From NCBI GenBank assembly GCA_019155185.1, contig CM032800.1, forward strand, positions 17,504,938 to 17,568,937: a DNA stretch of 64,000 nt, in the 5' to 3' direction. The position numbers and the translations under genes are program-made. The notes below the pieces were generated by a model. The model did not search any database. It was not told the DNA's origin and was given only the letters and a program-made list of their open reading frames with translations. This DNA is from Beaufortia kweichowensis. Its lineage: Eukaryota > Chordata > Actinopteri > Cypriniformes > Gastromyzontidae. Positions 36,259 to 48,879 of this stretch are shown piece after piece (the first letter of the stretch is position 1; each line of letters begins with the position of its first letter).

Positions 36259-39200
36259 TTTGTTCGTGTATTTTCTGTTGGCTGCGCTTTTGCTCTGCGT
36301 GGCATAAATTTGTCTGAGAGTTTTTGAAATATTGGATTTTTATTCACATCTGTACTGAGTTGAGTGGGTTTATTTTGGTATTGGTAGTGAGTCTGTGTTG
36401 TTTTATTTGTATAGTCTGTGTATTTGCATATAACTTTGCATTTTGGTGTAAGTCCTTGATCTGGTTCTGAGGTTTATTCAGTTTATTTTTACACATCACA
36501 TACATATTTTACACTACCTGACTAACAGTGTGCATAGAGCTTTTGACCTTGTAGGTTGCTGATGGTTTCCTTTACATTTTGGCCATTTACGTGTATAGAG
36601 ATAAGCGTTAAACATCTATCTATCCTGCCATCAGAAAGACAAAGGGAAGGGTAATCCTTCGATCTTTCAATGAGCACAGAAATTAGGGGGTGTAGTAAGG
36701 CCTGGCCTGTGCAGAAGGTGATGTAGAAGGTTGTGGTATTTCCTCAGGCATGATGAATAGCAATGATCAGCTGAACTCGAGGAGGTGCACCTCTTACTGC
36801 CGTCAAAAACAACTGTGTGCTGATTTATCCTCTTCAAGGTGGATTGGGTCAATGCAGGTTGTAGCTCTAAGGTTTTTCCAGTGATGACTAAAATATTATA
36901 CATCACATATACATTGCAGGATTGAACTGTGGAGAACTTTTAGCTGATGTATATGTTCAGATGCTTCTCCTTGGATCTCCTGCCAAAGAGGGCTAATCCT
37001 TCTCTATGAGGTATGCGTTTGGAGGATGAATGGCTGACCATCCTATTGGTCAAATCTGTGAGTGGACAGGTAAAAAGCTACGAAACAGCTGTAAAAATAA
37101 CATAACCTGACAAAAGAAAATGTTTGGGTTTTTAGTTATTGGACAAGGAAAATCATGTACAGGCTAATTAAAAACCCCTGTAATCTCAGTATCTGACTTT
37201 AGACAGTCTAAAGGCCCTTCGAGGAGTTTACGCCTATTGCTACGTGATAAAGCAGCACGAATATGAGACGCCATGAAGCGTTCATCATCAAAGTTATTCA
37301 TTAAAAAGTGACCTATTATGCCCCTTTTTACGAAATGTAAAATAAGTCTTTGGTGTCCCCAGAGTGTGTATGTTAAGTTTTAGCTTCAAATTCCCCACAG
37401 ATGCATGAGAAGAAACACGCTGTTTCTGTGTATACTGCATAAAATGCAAATGAGCTGGTCAGAAGAGGGCGGAGCTTCACGCACAGGGCAACAAGACTCA
37501 ACAGCCCAAGTTGCGATGCTTTTTGTAACAGCGCGGCCGCCATTTTGGGATGAAAACATTAACTGTGAAATAAAACTTGACAACAGCAATCCATCACATA
37601 TATGCACCCAAAATTAGTCAATTTTGGTTTCGATGAAAAGTCCTTTGGTATATGTAATGGTTTGCAGTTTTACAATCAACAATCAATTTACGGTCACAAA
37701 CTTTATAAACTCAGACTTGTAAATATTATGAGCATGACAGATTTGCATGGTGTACATGAAAAGGGCTTTCATGTGCAATATTTAACTACCACATTACTAT
37801 TTCCGATTATTCTGGTAACACGTTAGCCTTTCAGTGTGGTAAGAAGCTAATTCAGAAACAAAATATTACATGTAAGACTTACTTCCTCTGTAGCTAAAGT
37901 TTGCGCATGTTAACATCAATCTTTGAACAAATCCCAAGTCCCAAGCTTGTAAAGAAGAATTTTAAACAACGTATTTAGACAGACTGATTTTGATTTTAGG
38001 GGATTATAAAGAAATGACTGGGTGGAATTTTATCATTATAGGCTTGTCGTTCACACACTATGGCCACAAAACTGCATAACAAGTCACCTTTAATTATTAT
38101 ACCACGGGGCTGTTGAATGCTTCATTCTAAATGGCTGACGAATGTTTTACGGTATGCATTACTTTTTAGTTAATGCACACACCTATGAAGTAGTTTCAGG
38201 TCTGTCAACCGCATTACAGTTCTATATCATTGTGCCAAAGGTTAACTGAAATAAAGGTATAGCATACAGTTTAATACATCACATAAATTAAACAAAACAA
38301 CTATTACAACAACAACCGCAAACAAAATGACAAACAATTTAGATTTTCCAGAAATAACTTAATATTTACAGAGAGAATGAAAATTTCAACAACTGGGCGA
38401 CAGCTGTATTGGACAGTCCAGACAAGCACAAACGAAAGCAAACATCAAAGGCAGTACCGGCAACAGCAAATGGCATAAAACTATTAGCGATGAAGAGCTA
38501 AACACGCTTGAGGGTAATAAACATGAAGAAAACACTAAAAGAACAACAGCTTGGGCGGTTAATTTGTTTAATGACTGGTTCAAGATAAAATAATTTTCTA
38601 TGGAAGAGCTAGAAAGAAAGGGGGCAAACGTTTTAAATACCTAGCTGCAAGCCTTCTATGCCACCGTCAGAATCGCGGCTGGTGCTGGACAATTCGTGTC
38701 AAGTTTTATTTCACTAAGAGCTGGTTTGAATCGTTATATTTTTAAATATAACATCATTGGACAATCAGAATTCAGATCATTTGACAATGTATTCAAAGCC
38801 ATCCTCAAAAAGTTTCGCAAGGCTGGAAAAGACCTGAGCTCTCATCACCCTCCATCTCAAGCACTGTAATAGAGCTTCTTCATAACTCTCTATGGAATCA
38901 GATTTGTGCCAAATAAAACGAACGAAACTTTTGCGAAAACGAACAAAAATATACATTGATAAATGAGAAAAACACTTTGAAAATAAAAACAATCAACTAA
39001 ATAGCAAAAAAAGTAACATCGTTTTCAATAAAACTGCATTTTTTGTTGACTTCACTTTCAGGTTCACTTTCGCTAAATGCTGTTTTGAATGCGCTGCCAG
39101 CGTTTTCATTTTTGCTTTCCAAGTTTTTGTTTGCGCTTCACAAATTTATGTTCGCCATTCTGGCACAAACTTCTTGTGAGGGCGGGCTTAACAGCGGTTC

Positions 39201-42200
39201 GCTCCTATTGGCTCGTGAGATTTTGATCGGTGGCTCATTGAACCGGAAGTAGTGTTTTAGTGGTGCGGGCGCATGTCTGGACTGGGGAGCTGTAAGTAGT
39301 CTACACTAATGGTAATAACAGTATATTAAAGAACATTAATTGACGATGCTCTGTGAGCCTCCCGATTACTCATCTCAAATAACCCTATTCTTCTTCTGAT
39401 GTGGAAAATATCCGTGTTTTATCATTAATGTTCTTTAATAATTTGTTATTAACATTAGCTGCATCCGCAAAGCCACCAGCATTCTGGATGACCCCACACA
39501 CCCCTCACACGCACTTTTCACCCTCCTGCCGTCTGGTAAACGGTACCGAAGCATTCGGTCCCTCACGACCAGACTTTGCAACAGTTTTTTCCCCCAGGCC
39601 ATCAGGCTGCTAAACTCAAAATAACTCATTACAAATTACACTACTGCCATTGGACTGTTTTTTTTAATTTATTTTTTAATATTTGCATTTGCATTTTTTA
39701 ATATTGTCACTTTACACAATCACTACAATCACTTTCATATTGAACTGTGCATTGGTCTGCGTTACTGTCTTGTGTTGTCAGTTTGCACTTTATGTATATA
39801 GAGTTTTTTGTACTGTAGCACCTTGGTCCTGGAGAAACGTTGTTTCGTTTCACTTTGACTTTGATTAGTGTAGACTACTTACAGCTCCACAGTCCAGACA
39901 TGCGCCCGCACCACTAAAACACTACTTCCGGTTCAATGAGCCGCCGATCAAAATCTCACGAGCCAATAGGAGTGAACCGCTGTTAAGCCCGCCCTCATGA
40001 GATGTTTGTGCCAGAATGGCGAACGTAAATTTGTGAAGCGCAAACAAAAACTTGGAAAGCAAAAATGAAAACGCTGGCAGCGCATTCAAAACAGCGTTTA
40101 GCCAAAGTGAACCTGAAAGTGAAGTCAACAAAAAATGCAGTTTTATTGAAAACGATGTTACTTTTTTGCTATTTAGTTGATTTTCAAAGTGTTTTTCTCA
40201 TTTATCAATGTATATTTTTGTTCGTTTTCGCAAAAGTTTTGTTAGTTTTATTTGGCACAAATCTGATTACATAACTCTCCGCATCTGTCACCAGATGCAG
40301 CAGCCGGTCTGGTTCGCAAAGTCTGGTTTAATATTCAGCTGAACTTGCCACGGAGGGGGTGTGAAGGAAATCGAGAGTTGAGAAAAGAATCATTTGTCAT
40401 TAAAAAAGACGAAGACGGTGTTACATACGTTTGCTTGTCTCATAACGCAGAGACAAAAAAATTCCAACAAAGACTGCTACGGAGGATTTATGTTCATAAA
40501 TACAGACAGTCCCCTTTGCCCTGTCAAAACTTTTAAGGATTACATCACAAAACGTCCATCTGATGCCACATCCTTCTACCTTCATCCACTGAGAGTCCTG
40601 CAGGAGGAGCTCGACAGGAGAGGGTGCTGGTGCCCCCACGAACCGATCGGTGTGAACTATCTTGGTAACATCTGCGAGTTGGTCAGGTTACCCAAAAGAT
40701 ACACCAATTATTACATAAGAAGCACAGCAGTTCAAATGCTGTCAAAGTCAGGGCTGGAGAGCAGGAAGATCATATCATAACGCAGAGACAAAAAACTAAT
40801 TTTTCCTTAATTTTATTTTGCTACATTTTTCAAAATGTGCATTTTACCATTCTGCCTTGCTTTTCAAAGACAAAAGCAATAATAAAACTATAATAAAAAC
40901 AAATATGCCAGAACTAATTATACCTCCAACTAATTCTCAAAATGAAAACATTAATCACATCAGTGTCTAAGGACATTAAAAAGTAAACTATTATTTCCAA
41001 CCCCCTATTTTAAGTAACAGACCATATTTTGACCACACAACAACAACAACTTGCTTTGTTCAGGTTTTACCAAATTTTTGTTTAAACAAAATGATTTTAA
41101 AGGTAATTTACTGCACATAAATAATATAAACTCCTAAAAGTTTAAATCTTGCCAAACACTCTTATGAAATGGCCTAAGCACCCTTACGTTTTGAGGTGCT
41201 CTGAGTGACTGAAGTGAATGGATTCAGTGTTGGACATGGATGCGTTTCCCAAAAGTATTGTTTGCAAACTATGCTCAAAAATTCGGTTGTTGAAACATTA
41301 AAATATGTTGGCCGTAACAACTTGCCCCCATAGTTGGCGAACTGCTTTTGGGAAACGCACCCCATATCTGTTGTTTCGACCGTTCATTAAATGAAGGACA
41401 TTTGTTCTTCCGAACTTTTATAATTCTGTCAGTTGCTTTTTTATTAATATGTGCTAAGAAAAGAGAGGGCAGAGAGATCCATGTTCAGTGTTTCCCCTAG
41501 GTTTACAGCTTTGGGGGGGGTTTGGTTGGGGAAAATGACACGCGCGTTGTTCTGAACGTCATCACGTGCGCAGAGCGGCCTGCATAGCGTATTAAATATC
41601 TCTTGTCTTATTTATTCAGCAGATTTACAATGTCCTGACTAAAAACATTTTAAACACAAATATGTAAATAGTGAGCTGCATGTAATTCATTAATATAAAC
41701 ATGTTAATGAAATTACAGGTTTCAGTTACCCGTCATGTAATTACCACAATATATTATGAATAAGTTAGGCCGTACGTAATTGGTATGTCATGTCTTAGAT
41801 GAGAACCCTGCTGTCACATTTATTTATGTATGTATTTAGTTACTTACCAAGATCAGTCTTGTACAACCAAGGGGAGTATTTCCCCTCTGACAGCCAAACT
41901 GGATCAAAACCATCCAGTGATGACTGGACATTTGATGCTTGTCAGGAGCTAGGGATGGGTATCGTTAAGGTTTTAACGGTATTACTACTTTTATCGATAC
42001 CACTTATCGATCCGGTACTGTAACGGTACTCTTATCGGTACTTTTTGTTGTGTTTTTAATAAAAAAACAAATTGAGAACAGAATTAACACTTTATTTTTA
42101 AATGTAAAATAAAATAATTATCTATAGCCTAACAAACAGCAATGTTTGAGCAAATATATATTATACAAACAAAATAAATCAAATAAATAATTTCTTTTGT

Positions 42201-45200
42201 AAAAGAATGTCCAGTGCTTTAAAGCAGCACAGTTGGGCAGGTAGACTGCAAAAGAACTGAGCTTAAAAGTTATACATGTCTGAAACTACTTGTAATGTAC
42301 ACTACAAGATTTAAGTGTATGTATTTCATCACTACAAATTCATTATTAGGTCATTTCTACTTGATCATTTCTTAATATGCATAGTTTATTCTTATTCATC
42401 TATTTGTAAATGCAGTACGGTAAAGGCATTTTTAATGTCTATGATTTATTTAGCTTACTGCAGAAAAAATACGCATGTTATTCATAATTTAACTGAACGT
42501 GATGCATTTATTAAATGATTAAATACTAATTTAGAGAGACCTTATAGGATGCTTATGTCATTGTTATTTGGGAAGACTGCTAGCACATTTACCTGAGGAG
42601 GTGGATGATGAACTAACTAGACAGTCGAAAACTTTGCAATTCTCTGTTCGCACATGATGAACTTTTGAAAGATGTTTTGACAGATTGCTTGTGTTTCCGC
42701 CCTTACAAGCTAAGATCTTGTTGCTGTCTGCTTCTCTCTGCCATCGTCACTCTATTAAGCGCGAGCTTTCGTGTTGTGTGCGCGAGCTTTCGTGTTGTGT
42801 GCGTGCGCGCGCACTCAGTTTACTCAGGGACAGACAGGGACATTTCGCGCATGATGGATAAAAATGCAGGTAAATGTCTAAATAGGCCATTATAGTAAAT
42901 TAGAAATGGTTGGACAGTTAAAATGCGCAAGATAACGTTTATTTAGCATTAATAAACAGGACATGTATTTTCTTAATTTCTCCAGTACCAAAAGCAGAAC
43001 CGATAGCGTCAGAGCTTATTGATACTTCGGTCTTTCATAATTTAGCACCGGGGCTAGTTTAATACCGGGTTTCGGTACCCATCCCTACAGTGGCGCAAAA
43101 AGTGGGTATGCGCTATATGCATATAGCACATATAGGGCTTACGCTTTTTTTTTTTTTTTTTAAATATGGGGGCCAAAGTGATGGTTAATTATTTTTTTTA
43201 TTTATAAATAATAAAAGTTATATAATTTATATATATATAAAATATATATATATATATATATATATAAAAAGTTATATAAATTTTAGAGGACTAACAGGCT
43301 AGAGTAGGCTACCGTGCCCTAGGATTGGGCATTGAGAACCGTGACTGAGTAGTTCTAACTGTTTATTCTGTTTGTAACTTTTTATTATTTGATAACATTG
43401 TTAATTATATCTATATACATATATATATATGTGTACATATATACCATATAATTATGGTAGGCTTACAGTGGCTGTCTGATATACTTTAAAATAAACATTT
43501 ATTATTTTTTCTAAACCCATACATGATGATGTCCGGCACACTTATTTATTTAGAAGTGGGGGCAAAAATTTTTGCTGCATACCCCTCTAACACTGGATAG
43601 TTATATTCTGCATCCCTACTTCGAGCAGTAGAGCGAGTGTTGCCATCCTCAGTTGTTCCCTGTGAGTGCGCGCGTGCGCACACACAGACAAAGACATGCC
43701 ATCGTGGAAATAAGATAAATAACATAATACTCAAGGGCTATTTAGTTTGTTTAATAAAATAACAAATTGTAATCTGGCGCTATAAAGAAAATCAAATCAA
43801 ATTTACTTGACCTTCAAGGGGGGCGGGGTGAGCCGTTAGGGTGGCGGGGCGCCCCCCTTATATAATGGTAGGGGAAACACTGATGTTTGATTTTATTAGG
43901 CACTGCGCAGACTGATGTCATAAGCTGAATGTTGTGCTGCATCACTGAATGAAGACAAACTACGGCACGGTTGGCACCTATAGAGCTTAGTTTGTAACCA
44001 GAGAGAGTGCACAGGGGAGCGAGGGGCTCCTTGCCCTTTCCTGCAGTCTTAACAAGCGCAGCGGTCACCTAGATCACTCATAAGTGATGTTAAGAGATCA
44101 GAAAATGGCAAAATCAGCGGGGCAAAAATTCGCTTTGGTGGCCACCAGAATATTTTCAACCCAGGAGAAAACCTCATTTAACAGTGAATTAAAGTTGTTG
44201 GAGCCTGTGTCCCTGTGAACAGTGTATTGGGTGACCCAGAGGAGTCCGACACTGTAAAAAATGTCTGTAATTTTAAAAGAAAAATACTGTAACAATGCTA
44301 AAGTAAAGCTGTTAATTGATTAACGTTACATATACAGTAGAAAACTGTAACAGTTTTAACAAACATTACATTTAATTATACTGTAAAATATATGATTTTT
44401 GAAAATAAATGCTTTGAATTACCATATATTTTACAGATCTGTTTAATATTTAAGAAGATTATACATGTACTTTCACAGTAAAATAATGTTAAAAATACAA
44501 GTCACAAGGACATTGCCATAATTCCCTGCAAGACTCCTTACATTTTAAAATATTTCCTTTCAAAAGTTTCTTCTTATATGTGTTAGCGCTTGCGCATATT
44601 AAGGTGTTTTATGTTTATAGCATTTGTATGTATAATGTTTATAGCATTTTTTATCCGTCATGTTTAACCCTCTTGGTGATTGTTGTTTGTGTAACAAAAC
44701 TACGGTGACAAAACTGCACATCCTAAGCCCCTGTTTAAAACAGCGCTACAGTTAGGCCTAAATTACAATGTGTTGAACAAGACAAGTGAGAAACGAAATA
44801 AAGTTTTCAAGTTTGCTTCACACTTAGTTGATCTTTTGTGTTGTTTCCTAGTGTGTGACTGGCCTTTCTGTTTCTGTTCTCAAAGCTTTTTGCTAAACGT
44901 TTCCCAGACAGACACACAGCTCCATTTCTGACGTAACATTTAACAAACTCTCAAAACAAAGAGAAATCTTCGGCTTTAGTGACACCCCACCTATAGGCTG
45001 GTACTGTTAGTGTGTCTAATACAGTAAAGGCTAATCTACATGTTGAGCTGTGCATGTTACATGACTTACTTATCTGCTTGCCAACACAAAAAAAAGCCAA
45101 AAACCAACACAGGTGTGCACCGATAATGTATATAAGGGAAAACAAGTGAAACGGGGATAATCGGAACAGAATGCCATACAAACACAACAAAGCAAAACAT

Positions 45201-48200
45201 CAAGGCAACGTAATAACAATGGCAATATTAACAACCAAAGTATCCACAGCCGAAGCTAGCGTAACCGGACTGAGGCATGCGGAAAAAGTCAGTGACAGTA
45301 AATGATGGGCTGGATGGGGAAGTGATGTCATCAGGGTGACCAGCGAGAGGAGAGAGGAACGGGAAAGAACCCAGTATAACACAAGAGACAAACAAACATA
45401 GCACTGCACTTACCTTCAGCTTGAATGTCTACCCTTAATATTGGAAAATACTTTACTATTGTTTAAAGCCATTTGTTCCATCTATACCGATTAACCTCCG
45501 AGTGTTTGTGCACTACAGTCTCAGGTCATATCAGATTCAAACAAATTCAAATGTCAGCTTTGCATGAGCTATAAACGCAAATCTGTCTGACTAACACATG
45601 TTCTCCTGAAGGGACATTTCAGTTCCTTGTGTTGAACACATCTACCACCTGCCACCATCATGCGTGCCAGGAGTCAGGTTTAGTGACGGTTCGGGATAGT
45701 CATTAGACATCTCGTTTAGTGAGTATTTCTGTAATGAACATTTGTTTTCTTAAGGCTCAGGTAAAATGTTTATACCTATATATTCCTACAGTGTCACTTT
45801 TCTTCTGCAAATGTAACACAGCTCAATGTAAAATTATATAAAATTAGAAAATAAAAGGCAAAGTGTTGTGTATAAAGATAGCCATGTTCAATAAAGTTTG
45901 ATTTTGGAAGCCTGACAAAGATATCGTGGCACCACAACTGAAAAAGCAAGGTTTATACTGTATTTACGGTATGCTTGTGGAGTGGAAGATGATTATGATC
46001 TTTCTGATGTGTGCTGCATTTTAGAGTATCCTAAAGGCATAAAAAGTCTTTACAGCGAGTCACGAGACAAGAGGAAACAATAACATTTAACGTGTTGATT
46101 TTGGATTCGAATATACATCTTATCAGTTCAGTTTAGAAGACATGTATTAACCCACTGGAGTGTTGCTCTGCACATTGTTTGTCTCTACTGATTGTTTGGC
46201 TGAGCATTACATAACTGAGATTAAAAATGTTTTGTTTGGTGAATATGACTATTTAACCTGACAGTGCTTATACTCAGCATATGAATATTTTTTTATCAAG
46301 GAATTCCAATTTTGTATGTTATGTTAAAAACAATACTATTCAAAATATCTTGTTTTATAAAGAATATACTGGTTTGGGTCCCAGCTTGTGGTCCTTTCTC
46401 ACTCGTGCTGCTCTCTCTCCTTCTATAACTTCCTGTTTCTCTCCACTGTTCTATTTGAAATAAATGCAGAAGAGACTTAAAACATTACACTATTTTTGTA
46501 TTATCCTGTAGTATATATATTATAGTTTTATAGTCATTTTATACCTTTATGTATACTCAACAGTTCAGCTAGAATTTTTAGATTTTTTAAAGATGTTTTT
46601 ACACAGTGATTTACGTAAAATACACAGATAATTGTGTCCTGGGACGTCACGGATCGTTCGATCGCAAACACTCTGCCAGTCAGTTTACGGCATTCACAGA
46701 CATTCCGTAAAGATCGTGTACAGACGCGCGACACCAGGATGTGACGTGTACCGTACGTGTCAAAAACTGTAGTTTCTTTTCCTGATTCTATCATAAACCA
46801 TAAAGCGTGTACTGTTCCTTTAAGCTGACAAACGATCTCAGCTTCAGCACGGATAGTGATGAGCTCTCTGTTCTGCTAACTGGAATGATTTGTGAATGTT
46901 CATTTGCATTTAAACCACCCGTCAGAGTAGCGTGATAATCGCTACTCGACTAATGCCTTTTTTACACCAAAAGCGAATGTAATTATTCGTTTGAGTAGAT
47001 TACATACAAAGTCAATGCAAAGACGCGAATTCGCACCGGGCGGCGCGTATGACGTATATTAGGTGACCCGTTTCGAGCGGAAATGGCGCATGGCGCGTTG
47101 TTGCGCAAGCCAATCAGCAAAGATCTTGACATGTTCAGTTGTATCACGAAATGGATGAGAGTATCATTGTAGTAATTTAAATAAGGCCATGTAAAGTGTT
47201 GAAATTATAGTGAAATTAATCATTTGAAATCAAGGGTCACAATGATAAACTGCCCCTGACCTGGCTGAGACAAATGGACAGGCGCTCCGCAGCGGAGACT
47301 GTAGTTTGTGTCTCTCTGAGAATCGTGGAGGTGACTCTAGCAGTTTTAACTGGGCACCGGTCATCCTCAAGTAGCGCTGGAAACATTCCTCATCCAGACG
47401 TAGTTTCCAGAGTGCCTCTGGGTGGTGCTGTGAACCCAGACATGTTAGCGGTGACTTTGGGACTTCCACAACAGGTACAGGACAGTAGTAGTGGTTTTAT
47501 CCAACATGATGGAAAATTGGCAGAAATAAATGTTGTGCATGAACTTGGGGTATTATTTGTGTTACGCATCACTCGCACAGAAAAAAGTAACCGTTACAGC
47601 GAGTAATCTAGGGCGAAGAACGCAGTGCGCATATATAACAATCACTAGGTCGCCGTTACGGATAAGTTTGGCAGTAAATCACACAGAAGACACTCTTGCA
47701 GTTTAAAGGGAGCGGTAAAACTTCAACTGTCCGTGCCTGGAAAAAAATGGCCAAACACCCGAGCTGAGCGTGAAATAAACGCTGAGAAATAAACGCTGAG
47801 AGAAAGAACGCCAGCTGCTGGCATTTTTCAATTGAAAATAACTGAAAAAATACACCAGCCGCAGGCAGAAACGGCCCCTAACTGCAGTTTCACATAATCA
47901 AGACTTTGTGTGAATGGGGCTTAAGATTGCTCTGTAAAAAGAGGTTCTTTATAAAAAGCACTATACAAATAAAAATGATTTCAGTTGAGCTTTATTGTTA
48001 AAATTATGTTCATATGTTCTATAAAGCATTCGTTTGAATTTTGAAACCAAATATTATGAAGGTTCCCAAACTCTTTTAAAGCAGCGTTTCACCCATCCCT
48101 AACACTTCATACATGAACCAGTCTACAAGCAGAAAAACATTGACAAAGCTTATACTTGTAGAGTATGTTCAGTTTACTTTTGTTTCTAATGTTTTTTTAT

Positions 48201-48826
48201 CCTGAAATGTAATGTGACCTTTTTGAAAGGATCTAAACAATAATTAACAACATGAAATCTACTTGTGAATTTAGAGAACTATGAATCTCAACAGCAGTTG
48301 TTCTTTATTTGTTATGTCTTTGCAGAACAAAGAGAAGGAGCGGATGAAGGCGCGAGAGAAAGAGACGAAAGAGCGCGAGGCGCGTTTCAGTAATGGTCAC
48401 CTGTTCACGTCTCTCAGCGTGTCGTCTACCACACTGTGTTCTGCCTGCAACAAAAGCATCACAGCCAAAGAGGCTCTCAGCTGCCCCAGTGAGTAATGCA
48501 CACAAAACTACATCATATCCGGTACATTTATGTGTCACTCTCTCAAGTGAGAATGATTCAAATACATGACATTTTCAATGATTACATAAGAAATAATTGA
48601 AGACGGGCCATTCAATTATAATAATGCACACTCCGAGGTGTGCGTTGTCTCTCAAATAATTGAACGGCCTGAAGTCAATTATTCTGCTTTTATACCACTA
48701 CAGTGCAATTATACCACTGTTACCACACCCCAAGACATTGTTTACATGTTTTATTTTAACGTTTGTTAGGTTATCGTCTTAAAAATGCTCCAAATGAGCC
48801 ATTACTACACTCTTTGTGTGTGTGTG

Positions 48827-48879
<53 letters not shown>

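Larger units (their letters stand above)
38366..40795 (+). pseudogene. Crypton-type tyrosine recombinase relic, interrupted
   Basis: Conceptual translation matches the Crypton-derived domain family also found in KCTD1, ZMYM2-4 and QRICH1. N-terminal part 38466-38880: NTKRTTAWAVNLFNDWFK, SLRAGLNRYIF, FDNVFKAILKKFRKAGKDLS. C-terminal part 40280-40780: GLVRKVWFNIQLNL, RRGCEGNREL, SPLCPVKTFKDYI, FYLHPLRVLQEELDRRG, EPIGVNYLGNI, and YTNYYIRSTAVQMLSKSGLE with the active-site Arg. There are frameshifts (one at the A7 tract near 40455) and internal stops in the N-terminal part. The end carrying the catalytic Tyr is missing. The two parts are separated by the fold-back element at 38891-40269. Confidence 0.8.

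Noticed and set aside
39043..40131. Two nearly identical 69-codon frames in opposite orientation
   Set aside because: They are chance frames in the two arms of the fold-back element; no protein family recognised.
44950..45420. Possible second LTR-like segment in arhgef2 intron 1
   Set aside because: No TG...CA borders with a matching flank repeat were found.
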